The notes beneath the pieces were generated by a model. That model was not told where the DNA came from. It was given only the letters and a program-made list of their open reading frames with translations, and did no database searches. Shown piece after piece: positions 20,215 through 28,089 of a DNA stretch of 64,000 nt. Position numbers and translations under genes: made by a program. How positions within the stretch are numbered: position 1 is the stretch's first letter; every line of letters begins with the position of its first letter. Where the stretch lies: assembly GCF_900186865.1 (NCBI RefSeq), contig NZ_LT906480.1, positions 1,692,001 to 1,756,000 on the forward strand, in the 5' to 3' direction. Source of the stretch: Stenotrophomonas maltophilia (lineage in GTDB: Bacteria; Pseudomonadota; Gammaproteobacteria; Xanthomonadales; Xanthomonadaceae).

Positions 20215-20658
20215 ATGATCTGTCCTGCAACCACTCCCCCCAGTTTCGGCCTGCTGCTGCGCCAGGTGCGCGACGGCCTGGTCCGGCAACTCGACGCGTC
20301 CATGGCTGAAGAAGACCTGGGTATCGGCTTCACCCACTACATCGGGTTGAAGGTGCTCTCGCACATGGCCCCGTGCACGGCCAACGAACTGGCCCAGGCC
20401 ATCGACCAGGTACCCAGCGCAGTCACCCGCCTGCTGGACAAGCTCGAGGCACTGGGCTGCGTCCGCCGCGAACCGCATGCGCAGGACCGGCGTGCGCTGC
20501 AGATCGTGCTGACCGATGAAGGCCGCGCATTGTGGGCGCGGTTGAAGCTGCGTGGCGACGCGGTGATGGATTACGCCCTGCGTGATCTTTCCGCCGACGA
20601 GCGCACGCTGCTGCTGTCCCTCCTTACCCGAATCCGCGATTCCCTGACGACCCCATGA
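20215..20658 (+). CDS. emrR: MarR-family repressor of the emr efflux operon
   Basis: The 147-residue protein has the winged helix-turn-helix of the MarR family: CTANELAQAIDQVPSAVTRL (recognition-helix region) then LDKLEALGCVRREPHAQDRR (wing with the DxRA-like turn) and QIVLTDEGRALW. It starts the emrR-emrC-emrA-emrB operon and its stop overlaps the emrC ATG (ATGA). In S. maltophilia, EmrR represses EmrCAB and is relieved by hydrophobic uncouplers and some antibiotics; that is family knowledge. ATG 20215 gives the family-length protein; an in-frame ATG 30 codons upstream would extend across the predicted operator and is unlikely. Confidence 0.9.
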   Translation: MICPATTPPSFGLLLRQVRDGLVRQLDASMAEEDLGIGFTHYIGLKVLSHMAPCTANELAQAIDQVPSAVTRLLDKLEALGCVRREPHAQDRRALQIVLTDEGRALWARLKLRGDAVMDYALRDLSADERTLLLSLLTRIRDSLTTP

Positions 20659-22148
20659 ACCCGATCCCGCATTCCACTCTCCGCCGGTCCGGGCGCGCGC
20701 TGCTGGTGTCAGCGCTGGCCCTGGCCCTGGCCGCCTGCGCCAGCAGTCGTGGCCTCAACCCGCAGGGCCACGTGCTTGACGTGGACAGCCTGCACAGCGA
20801 ACGCACCCTGGCCGACACCGACCTGAGCGCCACCGGCTTCCCGGCGCAGGACTGGTGGAAGGCGCTGGGCGATGCGCAGCTGGACGCGCTGGTCGCCGAG
20901 GGCCTGGCCGGCCACCCGAGCCTGGACGCCGCCGACGCGCGCCTGCGCCAGGCCCAGGCCCAGGTCGGCACCGCACGTGCCGATGAGCTGCCCAGCCTGT
21001 CGGTGTCCGGTGGCTATACCGGGCTGCGCCTGCCTGAGTCGATGGCAGGCAGCGAGATCGGTGGCCATTACGCCGGCAGCAGCCAGGTCGCCTTCGACTT
21101 CAGCTATGGCGTGGACCTGTGGGGCGGCAAGCGCGCCGCCTGGGAAGCGGCCGTGGATGGCGCGCATGCGGCCACCGTCGAGGCCCAGGCCGCACGCCTG
21201 AACCTGTCCACCGGCATCACCCAGGCCTACGCCAACCTCGCCTATGCGTGGCAGCTCAATGATGTGGCCGAAGAAGAACTGGCCCGCTCGCAGAAGTCGC
21301 TGGAACTGACCCGCCAGCGCCGCCGCGCCGGCATCGACAGCGATCTGCAGGTGCGCCAGGCCGAGGCCCGCGTGCCGGCCGCCCAGCAGCAGGTGCAGGC
21401 TGCGCAGCAGCGGATCGATGCGGCGCGCACCGCACTGGCCGCGCTGGTCGGCAAGGGCCCGGACCGTGGCCTGTCGATCCAGCGCCCGCAGCCGCTGAAC
21501 CCGCTGGCGCTGCAGCTGCCGGGCGTGCTGCCCAGCGAACTGCTGGGCCGTCGGCCCGACATCGTGGCCGCACGCTGGCGCGTTGAAGCGGCCGACAAGC
21601 AGATCAAGGTTGCCAAGACCAGGTTCTACCCGAGCTTCAACCTGACCGCGCTGGCCGGCGTGGTCGCCCCGAACGTGGGTGACCTGCTGAAGAGCAGCTC
21701 CACCTTCGCCTACATCGGCCCGGCGCTGAGCCTGCCGATCTTCGAAGGTGGCAAGCTGCGCGCCAACCTGGCCAACACCGATGCGCAGTACGACCTGGCG
21801 GTGGCCAACTACAACCAGACCGTGCTCGACGCACTGCGCGACGTCGCCGACCAGGTCAACGCGGTGCGCTCGCTGGCGCAGCAGGCGCACTCGCAGCTGC
21901 AGGCGGTGGATACCGCACGCTCGGCCTTCGACCTGGCCCAGCAGCGTTACCGCGCCGGCATCGGCAGCTATCTGGACGTGCTGACCGCGCAGTCCACCCT
22001 GCTGCAGTCGCAGCAGCAGCTGGCCGGCCTGCAGTCGCAGCAGGTGCAGTCCTCGGTGCGCCTGAGCAAGGCGCTGGGCGGTGGTTTCCAGCCCGCTGAC
22101 GCCGACCGCGCACCGATCGCCTCCCATTCCGATTCCTCGCATTCCTGA
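20655..22148 (+). CDS. emrC: Outer-membrane factor lipoprotein of the Emr efflux pump (TolC/NodT family)
   Basis: EmrC provides the outer-membrane channel of the EmrCAB tripartite pump. The 497-residue protein has a lipoprotein signal with lipobox LAAC (Cys28), then two OEP repeats, each with long helices and a beta-barrel segment. Visible family signatures are FSYGVDLWGGKRAAWEAAVD, RQRRRAGIDSDLQVRQAEAR, LPSELLGRRPDIVAARWRVE and AQQRYRAGIGSYLDVLTAQS. The gene overlaps emrR by four bases and precedes emrA by 11 bases. An outer-membrane factor inside an MFS pump operon is unusual in enteric bacteria, where TolC is unlinked, but is the known arrangement in S. maltophilia. Confidence 0.92.
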   Translation: MNPIPHSTLRRSGRALLVSALALALAACASSRGLNPQGHVLDVDSLHSERTLADTDLSATGFPAQDWWKALGDAQLDALVAEGLAGHPSLDAADARLRQAQAQVGTARADELPSLSVSGGYTGLRLPESMAGSEIGGHYAGSSQVAFDFSYGVDLWGGKRAAWEAAVDGAHAATVEAQAARLNLSTGITQAYANLAYAWQLNDVAEEELARSQKSLELTRQRRRAGIDSDLQVRQAEARVPAAQQQVQAAQQRIDAARTALAALVGKGPDRGLSIQRPQPLNPLALQLPGVLPSELLGRRPDIVAARWRVEAADKQIKVAKTRFYPSFNLTALAGVVAPNVGDLLKSSSTFAYIGPALSLPIFEGGKLRANLANTDAQYDLAVANYNQTVLDALRDVADQVNAVRSLAQQAHSQLQAVDTARSAFDLAQQRYRAGIGSYLDVLTAQSTLLQSQQQLAGLQSQQVQSSVRLSKALGGGFQPADADRAPIASHSDSSHS

Positions 22149-22159
22149 AGACGCCCGCC

Positions 22160-23341
22160 ATGAGCCAGACCCAAGACACCGCGGCCCCGGCCGCCCCCAA
22201 CCGCCGCGGCAACCTGCTGCGCGGCCTGTTCGTGATCGTCGTGCTGCTGCTTGCTGCACTGGCGCTGTGGTACTTCATGTTCGGCCGTTGGTTCGAAGAG
22301 ACCGACGATGCCTACGTGCAGGGCAACCAGGTGCAGATCACCCCGCTGGTGGCCGGTACCGTGGTCGCCATCAACGCCGATGACGGCATGCGCGTGGAGC
22401 GCGGCCAGCTGCTGGTGCAGCTGGACCCGTCCGACACCGCGGTGGCACTGCAGCAGGCCGAAGCCAACCTGGCCAAGACGGTACGCCAGACCCGTGGTCT
22501 GTACCGCAGCGTGGAAGGCGCCCAGGCGGACTTGAACGCCCGCCAGGTGACCCTGAAGCGCGTGCGCGAAGACTTCGCCCGCCGCAAGGACCTGGCCGCC
22601 ACCGGCGCCATCTCCAACGAAGAACTGGCCCACGCCCGTGACGAGCTGGCTGCCGCCGAAGCGGCCGTGGCCGGCTCGCGCGAGACCGTCGAGCGCAACC
22701 GCGCGCTGGTCGACGACACCGTGATCGCCACCCAGCCGGACGTGCAGGCCGCCGCCGCGCAGCTGCGCCAGGCCTTCCTCAACAACGCCCGCGCCGGCAT
22801 CGTCGCGCCGGTCACCGGCTACGTCGCCCGTCGTTCGGTGCAGGTCGGCCAGCGCGTGCAGCCGGGCAATGCCCTGATGGCCGTGGTGCCGACCGAGCAG
22901 ATGTGGGTCGAGGCCAACTTCAAGGAAACCCAGCTGCGCCACATGCGCCTGGGCCAGGAAGTGGAGCTGAAGTCGGACCTGTACGCCGGTGACGTGAAGT
23001 ACAAGGGCCGCATCCAGAGCCTGGGCCTGGGCACCGGCTCCGCGTTCTCGCTGCTGCCGGCGCAGAACGCCAGCGGCAACTGGATCAAGATCGTGCAGCG
23101 CGTGCCGGTGCGCATCGCCATCGATGCCAAGCAGCTGGCCGAACACCCGCTGCGCATCGGCCTGTCGATGAAGGCTGAAGTGAGCCTGCGCGACCAGAAG
23201 GGCGAAGTGCTGCCGAGCACTCCGGCCAAGGGCACGGTGTTCGACACCGACGTGTATGCCAAGCAGCTGCATGATGCCGACGAGGTGATCCACACGATCA
23301 TCCAGGGCAACCTGCCGCAGCAGCAGGCGAAGGTGGGCTGA
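22160..23341 (+). CDS. emrA: Membrane-fusion protein of the Emr efflux pump (HlyD family)
   Basis: EmrA bridges the inner-membrane transporter EmrB and the outer-membrane factor. The 393-residue protein has one N-terminal membrane anchor (residues about 18-38, LFVIVVLLLAALALWYFMFG). The biotinyl-lipoyl half-motif AYVQGNQVQITPLVAGTVV follows, then a helical hairpin (about 85-200) and a beta-barrel domain with GNALMAVVPTEQMWVEANF. This order is standard for EmrA/HlyD adaptors. It lies 11 bases after emrC and seven before emrB in the same operon. Confidence 0.94.
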   Translation: MSQTQDTAAPAAPNRRGNLLRGLFVIVVLLLAALALWYFMFGRWFEETDDAYVQGNQVQITPLVAGTVVAINADDGMRVERGQLLVQLDPSDTAVALQQAEANLAKTVRQTRGLYRSVEGAQADLNARQVTLKRVREDFARRKDLAATGAISNEELAHARDELAAAEAAVAGSRETVERNRALVDDTVIATQPDVQAAAAQLRQAFLNNARAGIVAPVTGYVARRSVQVGQRVQPGNALMAVVPTEQMWVEANFKETQLRHMRLGQEVELKSDLYAGDVKYKGRIQSLGLGTGSAFSLLPAQNASGNWIKIVQRVPVRIAIDAKQLAEHPLRIGLSMKAEVSLRDQKGEVLPSTPAKGTVFDTDVYAKQLHDADEVIHTIIQGNLPQQQAKVG

Positions 23342-23348
23342 GGTCGCC

Positions 23349-24935
23349 ATGTCCGCACAAGCTCCAGCCGCGCCCGGCGCTCCGGGCGCACCGGCGGCGC
23401 CGGGTGCGGCCTCCGGGTTCGTGCCGCCCAGCGTCGCACTGTGCACTGTGGGCCTGGCGATGGCCTCGTTCATGCAGGTGCTCGACACCACCATCGCCAA
23501 CGTCTCGCTGCCGACCATCGCCGGCAATCTCGGCGCCAGTTCGCAGCAGGCGACCTGGGTCATCACCTCGTTCGCGGTCAGCACGGCCATCGCGCTGCCG
23601 CTGACCGGCTGGCTCAGCCGCCGTTTCGGCGAACGCAAGCTGTTCGTCTGGGCCACGCTGGCCTTCGTCATCACCTCGCTGCTGTGCGGCCTGGCGCAGA
23701 GCATGGGCATGCTGGTGCTGTCGCGTGCGCTGCAGGGGTTCGTTGCCGGCCCGATGTACCCGATCACGCAGTCGCTGCTGGTCTCGATCTATCCGCGCGA
23801 GAAACGCGGGCAGGCATTGGCACTGCTGGCGATGATCACGGTGGTTGCGCCGATCTGTGGCCCGATCCTCGGTGGCTGGATCACCGACAACTACAGCTGG
23901 GAGTGGATCTTCCTGATCAACGTGCCGCTGGGCATCTTCGCTGCGCTGGTGGTCGGCAACCAGCTGAAGGGGCGACCGGAGCAGATCGAGAAGCCGAAGA
24001 TGGACTACGTCGGCCTGGTCACCCTGGTGATCGGCGTCGGTGCGCTTCAGCTGGTCCTCGACCTGGGCAACGACGAGGACTGGTTCTCGTCGATGAAGAT
24101 CGTGGTGCTGGCCTGCGTAGCGGTGGTGACGCTGACGGTGTTCCTGATCTGGGAGCTGACCGACAAGGATCCGATCGTTGACCTGAAGCTGTTCCGGCAC
24201 CGCAACTTCCGCGCCGGTACGCTGGCGATGGTGGTGGCCTACGCGGCGTTCTTCAGCGTGGCGCTGCTGATCCCGCAGTGGCTGCAGCGTGACATGGGCT
24301 ACACCGCGATCTGGGCGGGCCTGGCGACGGCGCCGATCGGCATCCTGCCGGTGATCATGACCCCGTTCGTGGGCAAGTATGCGTCGCGCTTCGATATGCG
24401 CATGCTGGCCACGGTCGCGTTCATCGTGTTGTCGATGACCAGCTTCCTGCGATCGAACTTCAACCTGCAGGTGGACTACATGCACGTGGCCGGCGTACAG
24501 CTGATCATGGGCATCGGCGTCGCGCTGTTCTTCATGCCGGTGCTGCAGATCCTGCTGTCGGACCTGGATGGACGCGAGATCGCGGCGGGCTCCGGCCTGG
24601 CCACGTTCCTGCGTACGCTGGGTGGCAGTTTCGCGGCGTCGCTGACGACGTGGCTGTGGGCGCGGCGCACCCAGGTGCACCATGCCGACCTGACCGAGCA
24701 TATCTCGGCCTATCAGCCGGGCATGCAGGACCAGGTCACGGCGATGGGGCAGGGCGACCTGCAGCACGGCGCAGCGGTACTGAACAACATGATCAACCAC
24801 CAGGCATCGCAGATGGGCTTCAACGACATCTTCTTCCTGCTGGGCTGGATTTTCCTGGCGATCATTACGTTCCTGTGGCTGGCCAAGCCGCCATTCGGCG
24901 CAGGTGCGGGTGCAGCCGCCGGTGGTGGACACTGA
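23349..24935 (+). CDS. emrB: MFS multidrug efflux transporter, DHA2 family (EmrB/QacA)
   Basis: EmrB is a 14-helix drug:proton antiporter in the inner membrane. The 528-residue protein carries DHA2 motifs: LDTTIANVSLPTIAGNLGAS (helix 1), GWLSRRFGERKLFVWATLAF (motif A) and RALQGFVAGPMYPITQSLLV. The fourth landmark, GPILGGWITDNYSWEWIFLI, is motif C with the antiporter signature. An Ala/Pro-rich N-terminal tail precedes helix 1. It is the last gene of the operon and an intrinsic terminator follows 30 bases after its stop. Confidence 0.95.
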   Translation: MSAQAPAAPGAPGAPAAPGAASGFVPPSVALCTVGLAMASFMQVLDTTIANVSLPTIAGNLGASSQQATWVITSFAVSTAIALPLTGWLSRRFGERKLFVWATLAFVITSLLCGLAQSMGMLVLSRALQGFVAGPMYPITQSLLVSIYPREKRGQALALLAMITVVAPICGPILGGWITDNYSWEWIFLINVPLGIFAALVVGNQLKGRPEQIEKPKMDYVGLVTLVIGVGALQLVLDLGNDEDWFSSMKIVVLACVAVVTLTVFLIWELTDKDPIVDLKLFRHRNFRAGTLAMVVAYAAFFSVALLIPQWLQRDMGYTAIWAGLATAPIGILPVIMTPFVGKYASRFDMRMLATVAFIVLSMTSFLRSNFNLQVDYMHVAGVQLIMGIGVALFFMPVLQILLSDLDGREIAAGSGLATFLRTLGGSFAASLTTWLWARRTQVHHADLTEHISAYQPGMQDQVTAMGQGDLQHGAAVLNNMINHQASQMGFNDIFFLLGWIFLAIITFLWLAKPPFGAGAGAAAGGGH

Positions 24936-24965
24936 AACTCCCTGGAAACACCGTGCTGTATTTTG

Positions 24966-24989
24966 ACCCCGCCGCGAGGCGGGGTTTTT
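24966..24989 (+). terminator. Intrinsic terminator of the emr operon
   Basis: ACCCCGCC (24966-24973), loop GCGA, GGCGGGGT (24978-24985), then a T tract to 24989. Confidence 0.85.
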
Positions 24990-25046
24990 GTTGGGGCGAC
25001 GCTGGTCGCGCGGGCATTGCCCTCGGGGTGGTGCAACGGCGCAGGT

Positions 25047-25325
25047 TCAGCGCGTGCGATAGACGCGTTTGAACACCACCCGGTCGGAAGACCATCGGGA
25101 AATGGCCCAGATCCCCGCCACAAGTACGGCGCCGCATGCGAGCCAGCCGGCAGTGGCCTGAAATCGGCTGCCGACAAGTGCGCCGCAGATGATGGCGGCG
25201 ACAAAGACAAGCATTACGGCCTCCTTTGATGCGCCGTAGTGGACCTCGGCCTGGCATCCCACGCATACGCTTACGCCGTGGTTCGAGCCGGTATGGCAGT
25301 GTGGGCAGATGATGCTGCGCTGCAT
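25047..25325 (-). CDS. Small zinc-ribbon membrane protein of unknown function
   Basis: The 92-residue product has an N-terminal zinc-ribbon-like pair, CPHC (residues 7-10) and CVGC (20-23 region). Two hydrophobic segments follow (VMLVFVAAIICGALVG and WLACGAVLVAGIWAISRW) and a basic tail VFKRVYRTR. It is therefore probably an inner-membrane protein with a small cytosolic zinc knuckle. ATG 25325 has AAGGA eight bases upstream. I do not recognise a named family. It is convergent with emrB and has no operon partner. Confidence 0.7.
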   Translation of the reverse strand: MQRSIICPHCHTGSNHGVSVCVGCQAEVHYGASKEAVMLVFVAAIICGALVGSRFQATAGWLACGAVLVAGIWAISRWSSDRVVFKRVYRTR

Positions 25326-25649
25326 TGGTGCGTCCTTTGGGGGAGAGGAGGGGCGCTGGTCAGGTCGTGGCGATACACCTGCAACCGGCTCCCGCAAATC
25401 TGCCTCCCACCGAAAAGGAATCGGGTGGATCTCGACTAGGAAAAGTACGAATTGAACGGGGAACGTGAAATGCGCCCCAAAAGGGGGCCGTTCAAGGTCT
25501 GGTGACGACGCGCCAGGAGGAGGTATGCACCCGCAGACGACGCCCGGACGGTGCGAGATACGACAGTCCGAGTGGCGGTTGCGATGCCAGGATCGCCAAA
25601 CCCCGGAAACGAAAAAACCCGCTTTCGCGGGTTTGATCATCTTGAGTCG
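25326..25649. other. Gap without a recognisable gene
   Basis: About 320 bases between the zinc-ribbon gene and the first tRNA-Leu. Short open frames here have poor codon bias and no family resemblance. The right end carries the tRNA terminator. Nothing else is supported. Confidence 0.6.
25612..25634 (-). terminator. Intrinsic terminator downstream of tRNA-Leu copy 1
   Basis: On the minus strand AAACCCGC, loop GAAA, GCGGGTTTTTT. It lies 16 bases beyond the tRNA 3' end. Confidence 0.8.
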
Positions 25650-25734
<85 letters not shown>

Positions 25735-25784
25735 GACTCAGGAGATGAATTGTGCGGGACGGCAGAGAGTGTGTCAACAACATT

Positions 25785-26684
25785 TCACACATTTTTCTGC
25801 GGCTGCACGCCCAGGTGAAGCAGCAGGCTGCGCATCGCCGGTGACAGCTGCGCCCATCCGGCGAAACAGGCGCACAGGCGGCGCTGTGCCCACGCATCTG
25901 CAAGCGGAACCGCAACAGTACGGGTATTGCGTCGATGATGGCGGGCGATGGTGCGCGGCACGATGCCGACACCAATGCCGTGGCCGACCATGATGCACAC
26001 GCCTTCGAAGGTCTTCATGCGGATGCGCACGTCCAGGCGTCGCCCGATGTCGCGTGCCTGGTCTTCGATGTAGGCCTGCAGTGCATTGCCGTCGGCCAGC
26101 GCGACGAAGGTCTCGCCGGCAACATCGGCGAAGGCCACGCTGCGCCGCGATGCGAACCGGTGGTCTGCGGGCAGCAGCATCACCAGTGGATCTTCGGCGA
26201 CCACGTGCTGCTGCAGGCCGGCAGCGTCGACCGCATCACTGATGATGCCGGCTTCGGCCTGGCCAGCGTTGATCGCACGCACGACTTCGGGGCTGGTGCG
26301 CTCCAGCAGTTCCACGTGCAGGCGCGGGCGTTCGGCCAGCCACGGTGCCAGCCGCGAAGGCAGGTAGTTGGTCAGTGCTGCGGTGTTGGCATACAGATGC
26401 AGTGTGCCGCGCGCGCCGTGCGCGAACGCCTGCAGTTCACCGCGCAGCTGCGCCTGCTGCTGCAGGATCAATCGTGCATGGTGGGCGAGGGCGGCGCCGG
26501 CTTCGGTCAGGCTGACGCCGCGGGGGTGCCGGTTCAACAACGCGGTGCCGGCATCGGCTTCGATCGTGCGCAGGCGTTCGCTGGCCGACGCCAGTGCCAG
26601 GTTTGCCTGCGCTGCGCCGGCCGTGATGCTGCCCGCCTCGGCAATCGCCAGGAACAGGCGCAGGTCGGCGATATCCATCCGCAT
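25785..26684 (-). CDS. LysR-family transcriptional regulator
   Basis: The 299-residue protein has the N-terminal LysR winged helix (DLRLFLAIAEAGSITAGAAQ, then ALASASERLRTIEADAGTAL and LLNRHPRGVSLTEAG). The periplasmic-binding-like effector domain follows (LHVELLERTSPEVVRAINAG; GHGIGVGIVPRTIARHHR). ATG 26684 has GAGG eight bases upstream. It is divergent from a TauE/SafE permease gene 100 bases away, the usual arrangement for a LysR regulator and its target, so it probably controls that gene. The inducer is unknown. The pair sits between two identical tRNA-Leu genes. Confidence 0.9.
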   Translation of the reverse strand: MRMDIADLRLFLAIAEAGSITAGAAQANLALASASERLRTIEADAGTALLNRHPRGVSLTEAGAALAHHARLILQQQAQLRGELQAFAHGARGTLHLYANTAALTNYLPSRLAPWLAERPRLHVELLERTSPEVVRAINAGQAEAGIISDAVDAAGLQQHVVAEDPLVMLLPADHRFASRRSVAFADVAGETFVALADGNALQAYIEDQARDIGRRLDVRIRMKTFEGVCIMVGHGIGVGIVPRTIARHHRRNTRTVAVPLADAWAQRRLCACFAGWAQLSPAMRSLLLHLGVQPQKNV

Positions 26685-26783
26685 GTGATGCCCTCATCGC
26701 AACGGCTGCGCCTTCGGATCAGCCGAAGGCAAGGCCGGAAACACCGCATTGTGCGCCGAGCGGCCGGCCGATCCAATGAAGGC

Positions 26784-27530
26784 ATGAATGAATCGATCTA
26801 CTTCTACGTGCTGCTGGTGGTGGTGTTCGTGCTGGCCGGTGTGGTCAAGGGTGTGACTGGGATGGGGTTGCCGACGGTGGCGATGGGGCTGCTGGGCAGC
26901 ACGCTGTCGCCGGTGTCGGCCGCGTCGATGCTGTTCATTCCCACTTTCGTCACCAATGCGTGGCAGCTGTTGTCCGGGCCGTCACTGGACCGCATCGTGC
27001 GGCGCCTGTGGCCGATGATGCTGGCCGTGGTGGTGGTGACGCTGGGCTCGGCGGCGCTGCTGATGCGGGTCGATCGCACTTGGTCGCGCGTTGCGCTGGG
27101 CGTGGCATTGGTGGTCTATGCCGCCTATGCGTTGCTTGCGCCGGTGTTCCGCGTGCAGCAGCGGCGCGAGCGTTGGCTGGGGCCGCTGGTGGGTGCGTTG
27201 TCGGGCGTGGTGACCGGCGCCACCGGCGTGTTCGTGATGCCGGCGGTGCCGTACCTGCAGTCGCTGGGGTTGCAGCGCGAGGAGCTGGTGCAGGCGCTGG
27301 GGCTGGCGTTCACGGTGTCAACGATTTCGCTGACCGCCGGCCTGGTGCTGCACGGCGCATTCGGCATCCAGCAGCTGGGGCTGAGTGCGCTGGCGGTGCT
27401 GCCGGCATTGCTGGGCATGTGGCTGGGGCAGGTGATCCGGCAGCGCATCAGTGCGCGGGTGTTCCGGGGCTGCTTCCTGGGTTTCCTGCTGCTGCTCGGG
27501 CTGGAACTGGTGCTGCGGCCGCTGCTCTGA
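26784..27530 (+). CDS. TauE/SafE-family sulfite/organosulfur anion permease
   Basis: The 248-residue protein has about eight hydrophobic segments and the TauE/SafE hallmarks: an N-terminal GVVKGVTGMGLPTVAMGLLG, the mid-protein repeat GALSGVVTGATGVFVMPAVP and the C-terminal GMWLGQVIRQRISARVFRG. Members export sulfite, sulfoacetate or related anions. ATG 26784 is chosen because it begins the family N-terminus (NESIYFYVLLVVVFVLAG). The divergent LysR gene is the likely regulator. A hairpin shared with the tRNA terminator at 27549-27573 follows 19 bases after the stop. Confidence 0.9.
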   Translation: MNESIYFYVLLVVVFVLAGVVKGVTGMGLPTVAMGLLGSTLSPVSAASMLFIPTFVTNAWQLLSGPSLDRIVRRLWPMMLAVVVVTLGSAALLMRVDRTWSRVALGVALVVYAAYALLAPVFRVQQRRERWLGPLVGALSGVVTGATGVFVMPAVPYLQSLGLQREELVQALGLAFTVSTISLTAGLVLHGAFGIQQLGLSALAVLPALLGMWLGQVIRQRISARVFRGCFLGFLLLLGLELVLRPLL

Positions 27531-27548
27531 TGCCGGATTCCGGGCATG

Positions 27549-27573
27549 AAAAAACCCGCTCTCGCGGGTTTTT
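27549..27573. terminator. Bidirectional terminator between the TauE/SafE gene and tRNA-Leu copy 2
   Basis: AAAAAACCCGC, TCTC, GCGGGTTTTT: can end the permease mRNA (plus) and the tRNA transcript (minus). Confidence 0.8.
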
Positions 27574-27586
27574 CTCATTCTCGACG

Positions 27587-27671
<85 letters not shown>

Positions 27672-27838
27672 GTCGAGGAGCGAGATTATGGGGTGTTGTT
27701 ACGGGGGTGTCAACACTTTTTCTGGATCCGGTGTCGGACCTCGTTTCGGGTGCGGAGCGGGCTCTGACCCCATCTCACTCGCTTGGGGTCGGAGCGCTTT
27801 CCTTCGGAAAGGAATTCGGCCCCGTTGCTGGATTGCAG

Positions 27839-27871
27839 GCAAAAAAAATCCCCGCCGAAGCGAGGAGTTTT
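27839..27871 (-). terminator. Intrinsic terminator downstream of tRNA-Leu copy 3
   Basis: On the minus strand TCCTCGC, loop TTCG, GCGGGGA with one G-T pair, then eight T. Confidence 0.65.
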
Positions 27872-27876
27872 TTCGT

Positions 27877-27961
<85 letters not shown>

Positions 27962-28089
27962 GTTCCAGAGGCGCAATTGTGAAGATGAATCCGCAGGCTG
28001 TCAACGACTTCCTGAATATTTTTCACGCAAGGCCTTCAAGACGGCCACTGACCCGTTCTGCACGCCGTCAACGGCTACCATGTAGGGCG

